Source: Planctomycetota bacterium
GTDB taxonomy: Bacteria > Planctomycetota > UBA1135 > UBA2386
Direction of reading: 5' to 3'
Assembly (NCBI GenBank): GCA_021776805.1
Contig: JAJFFD010000026.1
Coordinates: forward strand, 1-52,021
Length of the DNA: 52,021 bases
Shown piece after piece: positions 7,395 to 15,208 of the stretch. A program made the translations under genes and the position numbers. Under the pieces are notes generated by a model. It worked only from the letters and a program-made list of their open reading frames with translations, had not been told where the DNA came from and searched no databases. Each line of letters starts with the position of its first letter. The first letter of the stretch is position 1.

Positions 7395-9142
7395 TCCTTG
7401 CAGCGATCGAGGGCGAGAAGGGCATAGATGGTGCAGATTCCGGCCTGGCTTTCCCACCAGCGGCCATTCTTTTCGTTGAGCCAGTACCCGTCCTGAGTTT
7501 GAAGGGATTCGAGATGCGCACGCAGCTCCTTGCGCCAGTCCACCAGGCTCTCGGCCGCTTCGCCGGTCTTCAAGCTGTCCATCTCAGCGATGTCCAGAGC
7601 CTGGGCCAGGACCATGTAATAGTAGTAGAGCCCCTGGTACTTGGCTTTCTCGCCGAGGCTGGGAGAGCTGCCCGGATTCTCGTCCAGGGTCCAGTTCTTC
7701 TCGATCCACTGGACAGCTGCCTGCACCCGGCGATCGTCCGCCTTCAGCCCACAGAGAATGTAGGTCTTGAGCAGGGCGTAGGTCATCGACCCGTAGCTGC
7801 GGGGAATGCGCGTGCCATCGCCGAGTTCGATGTATCCGGCAGCAGAGTTGCCCGGGTAGTAGGCGGCACCGCCGTCATCGCCGGAGGTCACTTCGTACCA
7901 GGAGCCATCCGCACCATCGCGTACGCGCTCCTTGTAGTCGTTCACCTCGCGCAGGTTTTGCGTGCGTTGCATGAAGACCAGGGCCTTGGCCAGGGCTTCG
8001 TGATCTTCTTGCAGGCCCGACTTGCGCAGGGCTTCGATGGCGAATTGTAGGTTGCTCAGGTCGCCGCGCTGGTCACCGCCGTAGCCGATGGAGCCGTAGT
8101 CCCGATCCGACTCGCTGTAGTCCCGATCTTCCGTGTTCTGGATCCGCAGGATGTATTTTTGGGCAGCGAGCATGGCCTGCTTGTGCTCGGCTGTGGGCGT
8201 CATGGACAGGGCCAGGATGGCCGCACATGTGCTGTAGTTGAGGTTGTTCTTGCCTACGGAACCGTCCTCGTTTTGTTCGGCGAGGAGGTAGGCGAGGCCA
8301 TCGCGAATGATCTTGCGCTCCGCGACCGTTCGCTGGCTCTCGGGCTTGGTCTGGAGGGCAGCGAGGCCCATGCCGGTGAGCCCGGTGTCCGTGAATCTCC
8401 CCTGCTCTGTAAAGACACTGAAGGCTCCATCCACTTGCTGAGTGAGCAGGAAGTCAAAGCCCCCTTGTTGGGCAGCGGTCCAAGTTGTGGCGCCTTCCTC
8501 TGCCATCAACTTGTCCATTCGTCGGGCGACAACCTGGATCGAGACGGTCTCTAGCAGAGCCTGGACTCTGACGCCAACAGGTGTGTCAATGGCTTGGGCG
8601 CTCTCGGCGGGTTTATCGCCCGCTTTGATCGCATCGCCTGCACGGAGCACTTCATCCATGCTCGTTTCTAGCAGGCCTTCCCATGGGTCAGTCTCTCCCT
8701 TCGCGTTATCTCTGAGCCAAGTCTTCGCGCGTTCGATTTCCTGGGCATGGACTTGCGGTGCGAGTTGTTCGAGCGCATGCCGCACCCAGTAGGTTGTGGC
8801 CACGGCGTTTTCATCCACGTCCGCAAAGGAGCCATCGCTTCTTCGGGAATTGAAGAGTCGGGTTACCGCCTTGCGCACCCGCGGTCCATCGGACATGGCG
8901 TAAAAGCGATGGCAGAACCCCATGGCAGTTAGCACCTTGGCCGTCTGCACGCAGGAGCCGTTCCCCAGGGAACCATCTTCGCCGGCATTCTCCATGAGAA
9001 CTCGAATCCCCGCGTCCACCTCCGACTTGAAGATCGTGCCGATCTTCTTAGGGGCCTCGTCCTGAGCGGACAGAGCCTGGGAGGAGAAGGGCAGGCCGGA
9101 TGCCATACAGGCGATCCACAACAGGGTCGGGGTCCTCGACAT
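7391..9142 (-). CDS. Secreted prenyltransferase/squalene oxidase-repeat (alpha-toroid) protein
   Basis: A 583-residue protein with a signal peptide (MSRTPTLLWIACMASG, cleavage near ALSAQ). It carries repeated toroid-type segments of the form DGSxG followed by a helix: EDGSLGNG, SDGSFADV, VDGAFSVF, EDGSVGKN, YGSIGYGG and QDGYWLNE. The spacing and repeated LxxxALxAL helices resemble the alpha/alpha barrel of terpene cyclases and protein prenyltransferases. No DxDD protonation motif or prenyltransferase zinc site is evident, so terpene cyclase activity is not supported. Secreted forms of this fold of unknown function are frequent in Planctomycetota. Start at 9142 is preferred over the ATG at 9163 because GAGAG precedes it. 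ATGA coupling to the FAH-family gene follows. Confidence 0.82.
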   Translation of the reverse strand: MSRTPTLLWIACMASGLPFSSQALSAQDEAPKKIGTIFKSEVDAGIRVLMENAGEDGSLGNGSCVQTAKVLTAMGFCHRFYAMSDGPRVRKAVTRLFNSRRSDGSFADVDENAVATTYWVRHALEQLAPQVHAQEIERAKTWLRDNAKGETDPWEGLLETSMDEVLRAGDAIKAGDKPAESAQAIDTPVGVRVQALLETVSIQVVARRMDKLMAEEGATTWTAAQQGGFDFLLTQQVDGAFSVFTEQGRFTDTGLTGMGLAALQTKPESQRTVAERKIIRDGLAYLLAEQNEDGSVGKNNLNYSTCAAILALSMTPTAEHKQAMLAAQKYILRIQNTEDRDYSESDRDYGSIGYGGDQRGDLSNLQFAIEALRKSGLQEDHEALAKALVFMQRTQNLREVNDYKERVRDGADGSWYEVTSGDDGGAAYYPGNSAAGYIELGDGTRIPRSYGSMTYALLKTYILCGLKADDRRVQAAVQWIEKNWTLDENPGSSPSLGEKAKYQGLYYYYMVLAQALDIAEMDSLKTGEAAESLVDWRKELRAHLESLQTQDGYWLNEKNGRWWESQAGICTIYALLALDRCKE

Positions 9143-9225
9143 GACGCTCTCGATACGGGGCATTGGCTGTTGACGCGAGTCCGACCTGGGAACCGGACCC
9201 CAGGGCGGGTACAGACTCTCCTATC

Positions 9226-9870
9226 GTGCCAGAAACGAAGCAGAAGGGTAGCGGTTCATCCCGGGGGGGCCTGGGTTCCGCTTTGGTCTACTTTGCCAAG
9301 GAACCGATCCCGGGCAGGGTCAAGACCCGGCTCTGCCCTCCCCTGAGCGAGGCCGAAGCTGCAGGGCTGTACCGGGGCTTTCTGCAGGATATCCTGCGGC
9401 CCATGCCCCCGCATCGAAGCCTGGTGTACGCCTGGTCAGATGCTGGACTGGAGGAGCTCAGTGCGCTCCTGCCGGCCGGCATGGAGCTCAGGCGGCAGCG
9501 TGGCGCCGGACTCTGGGAGCGCATGCTCAACTGCCAGAAGGAGCTCCTCGCCGAGGGACATGAGCATGTCCTGATCCGGAACACTGATTCGCCGGACCTG
9601 CCACTGGAGCTCACTGCCGAGGCCTTCCGCCAGTGTGGGCCGGGACGCATCGTCCTGGGCCCGGATACGGGGGGGGGCTATTACCTGATCGCGGTCAGCG
9701 CCAGCCACCCGGAACTCTTCACCGCCTGTCAGGAAGGTGGCAGCGAGGTGTATCGGCGTACGCTCGAGAACGCGGCCGCACTTGGCTTGGAGGTCATCGA
9801 GCTGGAAGAACAGCCGGATGTGGATCGCTACGCGGACCTCATCGCCCTCTGGACCAGGCGCTCGTCCTAG
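9226..9870 (+). CDS. TIGR04282/DUF2064 family glycosyltransferase
   Basis: About 214 residues of the DUF2064 (TIGR04282, arsenosugar-related or TagA-type) nucleotide-sugar transferase-like family. Seen are the N-terminal LVYFAKEPIPGRVKTRLCPPL block, the NTDSPDLP motif (equivalent to the DxD-type metal or nucleotide site) and the GPDTGGGYYLIAV segment. The start is uncertain: a GTG at 9226 is used here, but a TTG at 9163 is also in frame, and neither has a clear ribosome site. The conserved domain starts about 17 residues after the GTG. Divergent from the toroid gene. Acceptor and donor are not deducible. Confidence 0.8.
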   Translation: MPETKQKGSGSSRGGLGSALVYFAKEPIPGRVKTRLCPPLSEAEAAGLYRGFLQDILRPMPPHRSLVYAWSDAGLEELSALLPAGMELRRQRGAGLWERMLNCQKELLAEGHEHVLIRNTDSPDLPLELTAEAFRQCGPGRIVLGPDTGGGYYLIAVSASHPELFTACQEGGSEVYRRTLENAAALGLEVIELEEQPDVDRYADLIALWTRRSS

Positions 9871-10190
9871 GATTCGGCTTCGACCTTCACGGCGGTGCCA
9901 ATGGCCAACATTTCCGCGGCGCCACCGGCGATGTTCGAGGTGTTCAGGGTCAGGCCGATGATCGCGTTCGCGCCCAACTGCCGAGCGTGGTCGCGCATTC
10001 TGTCGAGGGCCTGTTCCCGAGTCTCGCCCATCATCTTGGTGTAGTGGTGCAGCTCTGCTCCAACAAGATTGCGAAACCACTCGCTGATGTCGGCGAAGAC
10101 ATGTCGGGTACGAATTGCCGAGCCGCGCACGAGTCCTACGGTCGAGATGATCCTGAAGCCGGGGATATGGTCTGTGGTGGTGATGAGCAT
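9867..10190 (-). CDS. YbjQ/UPF0145 family protein
   Basis: A 107-residue protein matching the YbjQ (DUF74) family, which forms small oligomers of unknown function and was once proposed to bind heavy metals. Signatures are the MLITTTDHIPG start, the IISTVGLVRGSAI segment and ARQLGANAIIGL. The ATG at 10190 shares one base with the TGA stop of the anti-sigma candidate (TGATG), so the gene is translationally coupled to it. The frame is open further upstream, but that region is the anti-sigma gene read in another frame. Confidence 0.88.
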   Translation of the reverse strand: MLITTTDHIPGFRIISTVGLVRGSAIRTRHVFADISEWFRNLVGAELHHYTKMMGETREQALDRMRDHARQLGANAIIGLTLNTSNIAGGAAEMLAIGTAVKVEAES

Positions 10191-10651
10191 CAGCGCATGA
10201 CTCCCCGATATCGGTCGAAGCGCGCTGTGCGCAGCTTCAGCCGGACGGCGCTCCAGAGGACGAGACAGCCACCGGCCAGGGCGGAGAGCACCGCAGCCTT
10301 GATGATCAGGTGGATCTCGCTGATCAATAGTTCGAAGATGCCGAAGCTCACAAGAGTGACCACACCCAAGACCAGCAAGAACCAGCCGATGCGCCACTCG
10401 CTACGATTGTAGAACTGTGACCAGAAGCGGCGAATCTCGTGATCGCCTGGCTCCAGCAGTGCCATGGAGCTGGTCAGGTGGAGAAGGCTCTGGTGGGCGG
10501 TGACTTCGCTGGCGAGCTCCGGATCCTCAGCCAGAAGTCGTTCGAATTCCGCTCGCTCCTCGCCGTCGAGCTCGTCGTCGATGTAGGCCATGCTCCTTGC
10601 CTGCTCTTCGGTCAGAGGAGCATCTTTCGATGGTAGGTCCGAGTTGCTCAT
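10190..10651 (-). CDS. Putative membrane anti-sigma factor
   Basis: A 153-residue protein encoded immediately after the ECF sigma gene with an ATGA overlap (10648-10651), the usual place for a cognate anti-sigma factor. The N-terminal half (about 1-75) is acidic and helical, with LTEEQARSMAYIDDELDGEERAEFERLL typical of the anti-sigma helical domain. The canonical zinc HxxxCxxC motif is absent. Two membrane segments follow (about residues 90-110 and 118-138) and a short basic tail. Partner assignment is inference from position and shape. Confidence 0.7.
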   Translation of the reverse strand: MSNSDLPSKDAPLTEEQARSMAYIDDELDGEERAEFERLLAEDPELASEVTAHQSLLHLTSSMALLEPGDHEIRRFWSQFYNRSEWRIGWFLLVLGVVTLVSFGIFELLISEIHLIIKAAVLSALAGGCLVLWSAVRLKLRTARFDRYRGVMR

Positions 10652-11259
10652 AGCTGGCCCTCCATGTAGGGCTCGAGGGCGAGCCGTAGCTTTTGCCGGG
10701 CGTGATAGAGCCGCGACATCACGGTGCCGATAGGGATGTCCAAGACCTTGGCGATGGCGGCGTAATCCAGCTCTTCAAAGTGACGCAGCATGATGATTTC
10801 GCGGTGATTCATGCCGAGCTTCTCGAGTGCTCGCCAGAATTGGCGATGGGATTCCTGCATCTCAACCTGACTCGGTGGACCCAGGTTGATGCCATCGGGG
10901 AGGTCATAATCACTTTCCTCTTCGCTCTTGGCTTGTAGGGAGAAGTGACCGGGCTTGCGGTGCTTGGCAATGAAGTTGAGGCAGGCATTACGCAGGATTC
11001 GGAAGAACCAGGGGGCGAAAGGCTCCCCATCGCGGAAGCGGTCGAGCGACTTGTAGACCCGGTAGAAGGTCTCCTGGGCCATGTCGAGAGCATCCTCGCG
11101 GTTGCCCACATAGCCCATGGCCACCTGGATACCTCGCCCCATGTAGAGGTCGACGAGCTGCTCGAAGCTGCCCGGGTCTCCGTTCTTGGCTCCGGCGATG
11201 AGTCGTGTTTCATCGGCGATGTTCAATGGTCCGGAGCTACTCTTCGCCGACTGGGGCAT
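10648..11259 (-). CDS. ECF-type RNA polymerase sigma factor
   Basis: A 203-residue sigma-70 family protein of group IV. Region 2 spans about residues 20-100 (NREDALDMAQETFYRVYKSL, then WFFRILRNACLNFIAKHR). Region 4 spans about 140-195, with helix-turn-helix EELDYAAIAKVLDIPIGTVMSRLYHARQKL. It would direct RNA polymerase to a stress or envelope regulon. The downstream anti-sigma candidate and YbjQ gene overlap it stepwise, forming one operon. The linker of about 40 acidic residues between regions 2 and 4 is ordinary. Confidence 0.95.
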   Translation of the reverse strand: MPQSAKSSSGPLNIADETRLIAGAKNGDPGSFEQLVDLYMGRGIQVAMGYVGNREDALDMAQETFYRVYKSLDRFRDGEPFAPWFFRILRNACLNFIAKHRKPGHFSLQAKSEEESDYDLPDGINLGPPSQVEMQESHRQFWRALEKLGMNHREIIMLRHFEELDYAAIAKVLDIPIGTVMSRLYHARQKLRLALEPYMEGQL

Positions 11260-11472
11260 TCAGGAAAGATCCAACAAATGCAGGCTTGGGCCTGCAACTG
11301 CTGTTTTGCTCCCAGCTAGGGATTTCACCTGTTCAGATTCTGCCCGCCGAGGATTCTGCCCATGGCAGCGCCGAGATCTGTGTTGCCAAGAGGGCGATCC
11401 GAGCCCTGGGACTTGCGCCTGGGGCGTCAGAGCCTCCAATCGCCCCTCCAGATCTGCAATCCAAGGAGCTCC
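11260..11472. other. Divergent intergenic region, sigma gene / lipoprotein gene
   Basis: The 213 bases hold the upstream signals of the ECF operon (leftward) and of the first lipoprotein (rightward). A small hairpin GCAGGC-TTGG-GCCTGC lies at 11280-11295. I see no convincing -35/-10 pair. A self-activated ECF promoter is likely here but cannot be assigned by eye. Confidence 0.4.
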
Positions 11473-12615
11473 ATGGGAGCCGCCAAGAGAATTCTCCACC
11501 TAGCCATATCGATCCTGTCTCTGGCAGCTTTGTCCTGTGGCGGTGGTGGTGGCGGTTCCTCGGCACCGGCGAGCCTGGCGACGGTGCCAGCGACCGCCGC
11601 AGCTGGTGGAACCCTCGAGGTGACGACCGGTGAGTTCGCTGGACTGCAACTGGTCATCCCCCCTGGAGCCCTGAGTAGCGATACGCTGATCACCTTGGAT
11701 CCGGGGCGTAGCAGCCTGGAGGCTGGTTTCGCAGCCCTGGGACCGGCTGGGAAGTTTTCGCCGGAGGGTCTTCAGTTCTCGCCAGCGGCTAGCTTGACCA
11801 TGCCCTTCGATCCCCTGGCCTTGCCAGCCATCGTTGACCCTGCGGATCTGGTGGTGCTCCTTCAGGATGAGACGACAGGGGCGATCGAGGAGCTCATTCC
11901 CAGCCTGATCGACGAGGTCAACGGATTGGTGACCGCGGACCTGCCGCACTTCTCCGTGGCCTGGGTCGCGGCGCCTCTGCCGCCCATCGATGTGGTTGAT
12001 CACCTGCCCCTCAATGTGGGGGACGAGTACGTCATGGAGGGACTGCTCTCCGGCGTGATCGGTGTCCTGAGGGTGGAGCCTGGGCCGATCAGCGTGAACT
12101 TTCCGGAACCGGACCTGCTGACCTTGAGCCTCGAGATCGATGGATTCCGTTCTGGCTACTACATCCGCCGATCTCCCAATGGTGACACCAGCGTAGTCGG
12201 TAACTTCGGCGACGACGGGGTCTCCAATCTGGAGGAGTCGCACCAGTTCGAGACGCTTTTCGCGCCTGGGGTTGCTCTCGATGGCGAAGTCTTCGAAACG
12301 ACCTCGGACTACACGGGCCATATTCCTATCGGCAGCCCAGATGTCGCCTACACCGGAAACTACGAGGCCATCTCCGAGGTCTTTCGCGCCGATGGACCGG
12401 TCAGCGTCCCCGCTGGGGATGTCCAGGACCCGGTGATCTTCCTGCGGGATGAGTTCTACCAAGATTCGGATGGCTTCTCTGGCCGGGCCTTGGCGATCTT
12501 CTGGTTGGCGCAGGGGGTCGGGCCCATCGCTCTCGAGCTGGATCGCCAGGAAGTTTTCCTCTTGGTCAGTGGGACGGTTGGCGGCCAGCCTATTGTGCTC
12601 AGCGAAGAGCGTTGA
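11473..12615 (+). CDS. Lipoprotein with ZU5-like domain, paralogue 1
   Basis: A 380-residue outer or periplasmic lipoprotein. A strong AAGGAG site at 11463-11468 fixes the ATG at 11473. The leader MGAAKRILHLAISILSLAAL is followed by the lipobox Cys and a Gly6-Ser-Ser spacer. Residues about 35-165 contain a ZU5-like or beta-sandwich pattern (LVIPPGALSSDTLITL, then FSPEGLQFSPAASLTMPFD). The C-terminal half has blocks shared with the lipoprotein at 13205-14344: GYYIRRSPNGD, GSPDVAYTG and GVGPIAL followed by VSGTVGGQ. No catalytic site is seen. It forms a cluster with a DUF2059 protein and its paralogue. Function unknown. Confidence 0.85.
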   Translation: MGAAKRILHLAISILSLAALSCGGGGGGSSAPASLATVPATAAAGGTLEVTTGEFAGLQLVIPPGALSSDTLITLDPGRSSLEAGFAALGPAGKFSPEGLQFSPAASLTMPFDPLALPAIVDPADLVVLLQDETTGAIEELIPSLIDEVNGLVTADLPHFSVAWVAAPLPPIDVVDHLPLNVGDEYVMEGLLSGVIGVLRVEPGPISVNFPEPDLLTLSLEIDGFRSGYYIRRSPNGDTSVVGNFGDDGVSNLEESHQFETLFAPGVALDGEVFETTSDYTGHIPIGSPDVAYTGNYEAISEVFRADGPVSVPAGDVQDPVIFLRDEFYQDSDGFSGRALAIFWLAQGVGPIALELDRQEVFLLVSGTVGGQPIVLSEER

Positions 12616-12651
12616 TTGCGCCGGGGCAGGGGGCGGAGGTATGTTGCGCCC

Positions 12652-13098
12652 ATGAGAACCTGGAAAACTCCCCTCATCCTGATCGTCTCTCTTTGTCTGC
12701 TGTCCCTTGCCTCGTGGATGCCCTTCCAGGACAAGGACGTGGCTGCCGTCGAAAAGAAGGTGCGCGTGCTGCTCACACAAACCGGTGCGATGAACATGGG
12801 TAGGGACGTGCTGGAGCAGATGACTGAGAGCATCCGTGGAACCCAGGGTGTCCCCCCCGGCTTCATCGAGAAGTTCAGGGAGCTCGCCAAGCCCGATGAA
12901 CTCACCGAGCTCGTCGTGCCGATCTATGTGCGCCACTTGGACGAAAAGACCCTCGATGCAGTCATCGCTTTCAACAAGACCCCTGCGGGAAAGAAGATGA
13001 TCGCATCGATGCCGGCGATCACTCGTGAATCCGTCGCAGCCGGTCAGAACTGGGGTCGGGCCCTGACCCAGAGAGTCATCGCAGAATTGGGCAAGTAG
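12652..13098 (+). CDS. DUF2059 domain protein, exported
   Basis: A 148-residue protein with an N-terminal hydrophobic leader (MRTWKTPLILIVSLCLLSLA) and a helical DUF2059-like domain. The family pattern LVVPIYVRHLDEKTLDAVIAF followed by TPAGKKMIASMP is clear. DUF2059 proteins are small periplasmic helical proteins of unknown function found in many diderms. The ATG at 12652 is chosen because it begins the leader; an in-frame start at 12616 would add 12 arginine- and glycine-rich residues. The gene sits between two related lipoproteins. Confidence 0.82.
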   Translation: MRTWKTPLILIVSLCLLSLASWMPFQDKDVAAVEKKVRVLLTQTGAMNMGRDVLEQMTESIRGTQGVPPGFIEKFRELAKPDELTELVVPIYVRHLDEKTLDAVIAFNKTPAGKKMIASMPAITRESVAAGQNWGRALTQRVIAELGK

Positions 13099-13120
13099 GG
13101 GCCAAGCCCCTGCTAGGTCG

Positions 13121-13145
13121 GCAGCTGCTGAAGCTGCACTTTTCT
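13121..13145 (+). terminator. Possible intrinsic terminator after DUF2059 gene
   Basis: GCAGCT (13121-13126) and AGCTGC (13132-13137) form a six-pair stem with a five-base loop, followed by ACTTTTCT. The stem is short, but the T run and the position 23 bases after the stop codon fit a weak intrinsic terminator. Confidence 0.35.
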
Positions 13146-13204
13146 GTTACCCAGGGGATTCCCCCGGGTACCGGCTGGCGAGTGAATCGTCGGACGAATA
13201 ATTC

Positions 13205-14344
13205 ATGACAAGGGGTCTCCTGCGCTGCGCTGTCCTCGGCTTGGCCCTCCTGGCCCCTTCTGCTTGTCATCGCGGCGGCTCGAGTGGCAGTTCTGCCCTG
13301 GCCACCGTCGAGGTGGACAGTGTGGCAGGCGGGACCCTGGCCCTGCATACAGGCCCTCTCGCGGGTTTGCGTTTGGTCGTTCACCCCGGCTCGGTTAGCG
13401 AGAACCTGCAGCTCAGTGTTGAGCTCGGTGAAGACAGTCCCGAGTTGGCCTTCAACTCGATCGGTGCGTCGGTGCTGATCAGGCCCGCCAACGTCGTCTT
13501 CTCGCCGCCGGCGACGCTCATCCTGCCCTTCGACAAGGATCTCTTGCCCGCTGGCACGGTCGATGAATCTCTCGAAGTCAGGCGACGAAGCGTTTACTCG
13601 GGTCCCATCGGTACGCGCAGTTTGGGCGTCGATCGAGTGCACGGGCATCTTGCCGTTCCCGTGGACAGAATCTCACCGAGATCGACCTATTGGCCAGCGG
13701 TCCGAGAGCTCGGCGCCAGCATTGATATGCGTCGCTATCTACCGGATGTCGACTTTGGCTTCTACCGCTACTCCGACGGAAACCGCATTCAGTTGCGCAT
13801 GCCCAGTGCGCACGCCAACATCTCGGCGACTGCGCCGGTTACGGAGTTGTCCTTCATCGATGCGGACGGTGAAGGCGGCTTCTATCTGCATCGTACCGCA
13901 AGTGGCGAGATCCTCCGGCTGGGTGAGTACTTCCTGGGGCTGAACAGCTATCAGGAGCTGCATGACGGCAACCTGTGGGCGCCAGCCTTCTTTTCCGATG
14001 GTGGCAGCGTCTCTGCGAGGGCCGACTACCAGGCCGTTGCGCCCTTCGGTAGCAGCAACCTGGCCTATACTGGCAGCGTGAGCGGGACGACCTCTGTGGA
14101 GCTCCTCTTCGAGAGTTTTGAGACTCCGATCGGTCGCTATTCTGATGTGGTGCGACTACATCGCTTCGAGGAATATACAGACAGCCTCGGTGGTGCCGGT
14201 TCCTTCGAATTTGTCCTCTACCTGGCAGCGGACGTTGGACCGCTGGCATATCAGCTAGGAGCGGGTGAAACCCATCTGCTCATCGAGGCGGTAGTAGGCG
14301 GTAGGCATCTAGCGGGTCCGATTGCTCTGCTCAAAGCTCGCTGA
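13205..14344 (+). CDS. Lipoprotein with ZU5-like domain, paralogue 2
   Basis: A 379-residue lipoprotein with leader MTRGLLRCAVLGLALL and lipobox LAPSAC, then a Ser/Gly-rich spacer. It has the same architecture as the protein at 11473-12615. Matching segments are VAGGTLALHTGPLAGLRLVV versus AAGGTLEVTTGEFAGLQLVI, GFYLHRTASGE versus GYYIRRSPNGD, GSSNLAYTG versus GSPDVAYTG, and ADVGPLAYQL with AVVGGRHL near the end. Identity by eye is modest, so the duplication is old. No enzymatic motif is visible. Likely a surface or outer-membrane-associated beta protein. Confidence 0.85.
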   Translation: MTRGLLRCAVLGLALLAPSACHRGGSSGSSALATVEVDSVAGGTLALHTGPLAGLRLVVHPGSVSENLQLSVELGEDSPELAFNSIGASVLIRPANVVFSPPATLILPFDKDLLPAGTVDESLEVRRRSVYSGPIGTRSLGVDRVHGHLAVPVDRISPRSTYWPAVRELGASIDMRRYLPDVDFGFYRYSDGNRIQLRMPSAHANISATAPVTELSFIDADGEGGFYLHRTASGEILRLGEYFLGLNSYQELHDGNLWAPAFFSDGGSVSARADYQAVAPFGSSNLAYTGSVSGTTSVELLFESFETPIGRYSDVVRLHRFEEYTDSLGGAGSFEFVLYLAADVGPLAYQLGAGETHLLIEAVVGGRHLAGPIALLKAR

Positions 14345-14392
14345 GCGCTCTGTCGATTCTTCGTGCATCCCGGGTATTCTGCGCCAAGAACC

Positions 14393-15208
14393 ATGACAGA
14401 ACTGCAAGACAAGATCGAGGCGGCCTTTGCGGACCGAAGCCTTCTGGCAGACTCGGAATACAGTGCTGCCGTGGAGCAGGCGCTGGAGCTCTTGGATCGC
14501 GGGGAGGCGCGGATCGCAGAGGAGAAGGCGGGAGAGTGGATCGTCCATGAGTGGCTGCAGAAATCGGTTCTGCTGTACTTCAGTGTGGCTCAGATGCAGG
14601 TCATGGAGCTTGGGCCCTTCGAATTCCACGACAAGATTCCCATCAAGCGAGGTCTAGCAGAGGCCCGGGTGCGCGTAGTCCCTCCCGGGACCGTGCGCTA
14701 TGGAGCCTTTTGCGAGCCAGGGGTAGTTGTCATGCCCGGTTACGTGAACATCGGTGCACGGGTTGCTGCGGGAAGCATGGTCGATACCTGGGCGACGGTG
14801 GGATCTTGCGCTCAGATCGGTGCCAATGTTCATCTCAGCGGCGGCGTCGGAATCGGCGGTGTGCTCGAGCCGCCTGGGGCCCGACCGGTGATCATCGAGG
14901 ATGGTGCCTTCATCGGATCGCGGTGCATCGTGGTGGAGGGCATGCATGTGGGCAAGCGCGCGGTGCTCGGTGCGAATGTTGTGCTTACCAAGAGCACCTC
15001 GATTATCGACGTCACCGGCAGCGAGCCCAAGATCAGCAAGGGTCACATCCCCGACGGAGCGGTGGTGATCCCTGGCAGCATGCCCAAGCAGTTCCCAGCC
15101 GGTGAGTTTGGCGTGCCCTGCGCGTTGATCATCGGCAGTCGCAAGCCTTCCACCGACCTGAAGACGAGTTTGAACGAAACCCTACGCGAGTTTGCCATCA
15201 GTGTCTGA
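14393..15208 (+). CDS. dapD: 2,3,4,5-tetrahydropyridine-2,6-dicarboxylate N-succinyltransferase
   Basis: A 271-residue DapD, which transfers succinyl from succinyl-CoA to tetrahydrodipicolinate in the succinylase branch of diaminopimelate and lysine synthesis. The N-terminal helical domain (1-90) is followed by the left-handed beta-helix hexapeptide repeats (about 100-230: VVVMPGYVNIGARVAAGSMV, GSCAQIGANVHLSGGVGIGG, FIGSRCIVVEGMHVGKRAVL). The conserved DKIPIKR and GGVLEPPGARPVIIED segments are present. The ATG at 14393 gives the usual family length. The 3' end overlaps dapE, which catalyses a later step of the same pathway. Confidence 0.96.
   Translation: MTELQDKIEAAFADRSLLADSEYSAAVEQALELLDRGEARIAEEKAGEWIVHEWLQKSVLLYFSVAQMQVMELGPFEFHDKIPIKRGLAEARVRVVPPGTVRYGAFCEPGVVVMPGYVNIGARVAAGSMVDTWATVGSCAQIGANVHLSGGVGIGGVLEPPGARPVIIEDGAFIGSRCIVVEGMHVGKRAVLGANVVLTKSTSIIDVTGSEPKISKGHIPDGAVVIPGSMPKQFPAGEFGVPCALIIGSRKPSTDLKTSLNETLREFAISV

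Noticed and set aside
11500..12936. Long open frame on the minus strand opposite the first lipoprotein
   Set aside because: It overlaps two well-supported plus-strand genes. It has no recognisable domain and low-complexity composition, typical of antisense frames in high-GC coding DNA.
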